From NCBI RefSeq assembly GCF_000379025.1, contig NZ_KB900617.1:1202017-1266016 (forward strand): a stretch of 64,000 bases of DNA, read 5' to 3'. The stretch is from Orenia marismortui DSM 5156. GTDB taxonomy: Bacteria > Bacillota > Halanaerobiia > Halobacteroidales > Halobacteroidaceae. Positions within the stretch are counted from its first letter, which is position 1, and every line of letters starts with the position of its first letter. The position numbers were made by a program, and so were the translations under genes. Positions 62,861 to 64,000 of the stretch are shown piece by piece. The notes beneath the pieces are model-generated. The model was not told where the DNA came from. It did no database searches and saw only the letters and a list, made by a program, of their open reading frames with translations.

Positions 62861-62889
62861 AGTTTATCAAGTTTATAACTTACTGTCAA
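62861..62889 (-). promoter_or_regulatory. guaB promoter
   Basis: TTGACA (62884-62889), 17-bp spacer, TAAACT (62861-62866). Confidence 0.65.
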
Positions 62890-63120
62890 GCTTAGATTTA
62901 GTTTTAATTAAAGTCTAAAACTAAATCATCAAAGGTACAAATATTTTATTGGTTTTAAGTTGTTACTAAAAGATTTTTTATTGAATTTATAGTATATTTA
63001 GAAGATAATTATTATATTAAATACTAAAAAATATTAATCAGGCAGGAATTATTTTATATGTATATAATTAACTTAAAAGGAATCTAAATTTAATAAATTA
63101 AAAAAAAGGAGATGATGAAA

Positions 63121-63165
63121 TGAAATTTTTTAAATTGGTTGATTGTATAATTAAATTGAACTAAT
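63121..63165 (+). CDS. 14-codon mini-ORF with strong ribosome site
   Basis: MKFFKLVDCIIKLN after AAAAAAAGGAGATGATGAA. The site is better than that of many real genes, but the ORF is tiny and lies 18 bp before the apparent IS30 end. It may be a peptide, a leader or the 5' stump of a gene cut by the insertion. Confidence 0.25.
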
Positions 63166-63179
63166 AAAAAAATTAATAA

Positions 63180-64000
63180 AAAAATGCCCATAGTGGACCA
63201 AACTGTAATATAATTGAATCACCACAAAACAAAAAATTACAGGAGGGTGCACACTATGGACTACTTAAATGATACACCAAAATCCCGAAAAAATAAACAC
63301 CTAAATGCTTATGAGCGTGGTCAAATTGCATTGTTACATTCCGAAGGAATGTCGCCTTATGCTATTGCAAAACGTCTAGGTAGAGCTTCTAATACAATTA
63401 GAAACGAGTTAAAGCGTGGTACAGTTTCCCAAATTAAAGGCAATAAAACTGTAGAGATTTACTTCCCTGACGCTGGTCAAAAAGTTTATGAATCTAATCG
63501 TAAAAATTGCGGACCGAAATTTAAGCTTTTAGAATGTGAAACATTCATTGATTATGTTATAGAGTTATTTTGCGAGCATAAACAATCTCTTGATTCTATT
63601 TGTGGTGCAGCAAAGCTGCATAACAAATTCTCAAAGTCAGAGATGGTATGCACTAAAACTCTATATAACTATATAGATCTTGGACTACTTCAGATTAGCA
63701 ATATTGATTTGCCATTGAAGCTTAAACGTTCTTCAAAATCAAAATGTCTTAAGCGTAATAAAAAGAAACTTGGCACAAGTATCGATGAACGCCCTGAAAA
63801 TATTAATGATCGCAGTGAATTTGGGCATTGGGAAATTGACACTGTTATTGGTAAAAAGAATAAAAATGATGAAGTTTTACTCACTATGACAGAGCGCATG
63901 ACTCGTAAAGAAATCATTCGTAAAATTCCTGGTAAAACAGCTGAATCTGTTCAAAATGCTATATTAAAACTAATCAAAGACTCTGGAGAGCTTTTTTCTA
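63180..64000 (+). mobile_element. IS30-family insertion sequence (left part)
   Basis: Transposase gene plus a leader from about 63180; the sequence from aaaatgcccatagtggacca on is the probable left end. The right end is outside the window, so the ends cannot be checked against each other. Confidence 0.7.
63256..64000 (+). CDS. IS30-family transposase (C-terminal part outside the window)
   Basis: At least 248 codons, open at the window edge. The N-terminal HTH (LNAYERGQIALLHSEGMSPY...AIAKRLGRASNTIRNEL) and the DDE core start (EFGHWEIDTVIGKK, first Asp) are typical of IS30. Then VLLTMTERMTRKEIIRKI follows. ATG 63256 has AGGAGGG 8 nt upstream. Confidence 0.9.
   Translation, partial: MDYLNDTPKSRKNKHLNAYERGQIALLHSEGMSPYAIAKRLGRASNTIRNELKRGTVSQIKGNKTVEIYFPDAGQKVYESNRKNCGPKFKLLECETFIDYVIELFCEHKQSLDSICGAAKLHNKFSKSEMVCTKTLYNYIDLGLLQISNIDLPLKLKRSSKSKCLKRNKKKLGTSIDERPENINDRSEFGHWEIDTVIGKKNKNDEVLLTMTERMTRKEIIRKIPGKTAESVQNAILKLIKDSGELFS

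Noticed and set aside
63690..63917. Minus-strand 75-codon ORF
   Set aside because: Antisense shadow of the IS30 transposase.

Overview
The window looks like an origin-proximal chromosome segment of an anaerobic, endospore-forming, low-GC Firmicute. The best guess is a halophile of the Halanaerobiales (Halobacteroidaceae, Orenia-like). This rests on the AT-rich composition, the sporulation genes (SpoIID-like, SpoVT, Fin, SPOCS/LysM protein, sigma-G and sigma-K type promoters) and a gene order that closely follows Bacillus subtilis from guaB/tmk to yabN. The genus call is inference. Nearly all genes are on the minus strand, so oriC probably lies beyond the right-hand end.

Right to left (direction of transcription), the conserved backbone is: IS30 element (cut by the window edge); guaB behind a guanine riboswitch; tmk-yaaR-holB-ricT-yabA-trmN6-yazA-rsmI; a nurA-herA pair; a chemotaxis receptor; metG behind a T-box with a duplicated 5' segment; tatD and its radical-SAM partner; a LacI-regulated maltose-type ABC importer (malE-malF-malG-lacI) with a cre site on its start point; rnmV-rsmA-veg; an accessory block; ispE, a MobA-like transferase, purR, a GlnR-like regulator, a DEDDy exonuclease-like gene, glmU-prs-rplY-pth, a PrsW-like mini-protein and fin, mfd, an IS605-type element, spoVT-yabM-yabN-dacF, then an antiporter under a fluoride riboswitch, a SpoIID-like lipoprotein, an orphan MetS-type small protein and pgcA.

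The accessory block (about 24.5-40.6 kb) sits between ispE and veg, where B. subtilis has only sspF. It holds a degenerate cyanophycin-synthetase-like protein, an L,D-transpeptidase, RNase J, a triple SPOCS-LysM protein, several unknown genes, a CAP protein, a cytoplasmic-looking serine protease and the most striking feature of the window. That feature is an array of six paralogous proteins sharing a roughly 65-residue cysteine-rich domain that looks Sm-like by pattern, plus one small membrane protein. Each of the seven genes has its own promoter of the form AAC-N17-CATANNNT(A/G), which matches sigma-K, and most have their own terminator. This suggests a late mother-cell set of spore coat or exosporium proteins. 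One member carries nine near-identical CRDREEDR repeats. A class IIC group II intron has landed exactly between the terminator of one unit and the -35 element of the next, and an IS256 element sits at the edge of the array.

Other structure includes three short intergenic elements built from inverted heptamer repeats of unrelated sequence, several long perfect palindromes acting as two-way terminators, a spoVT mRNA whose Shine-Dalgarno is separated from AUG by a hairpin, and a short terminated leader RNA upstream of the exonuclease-glmU genes. No rRNA, tRNA or CRISPR array was seen.
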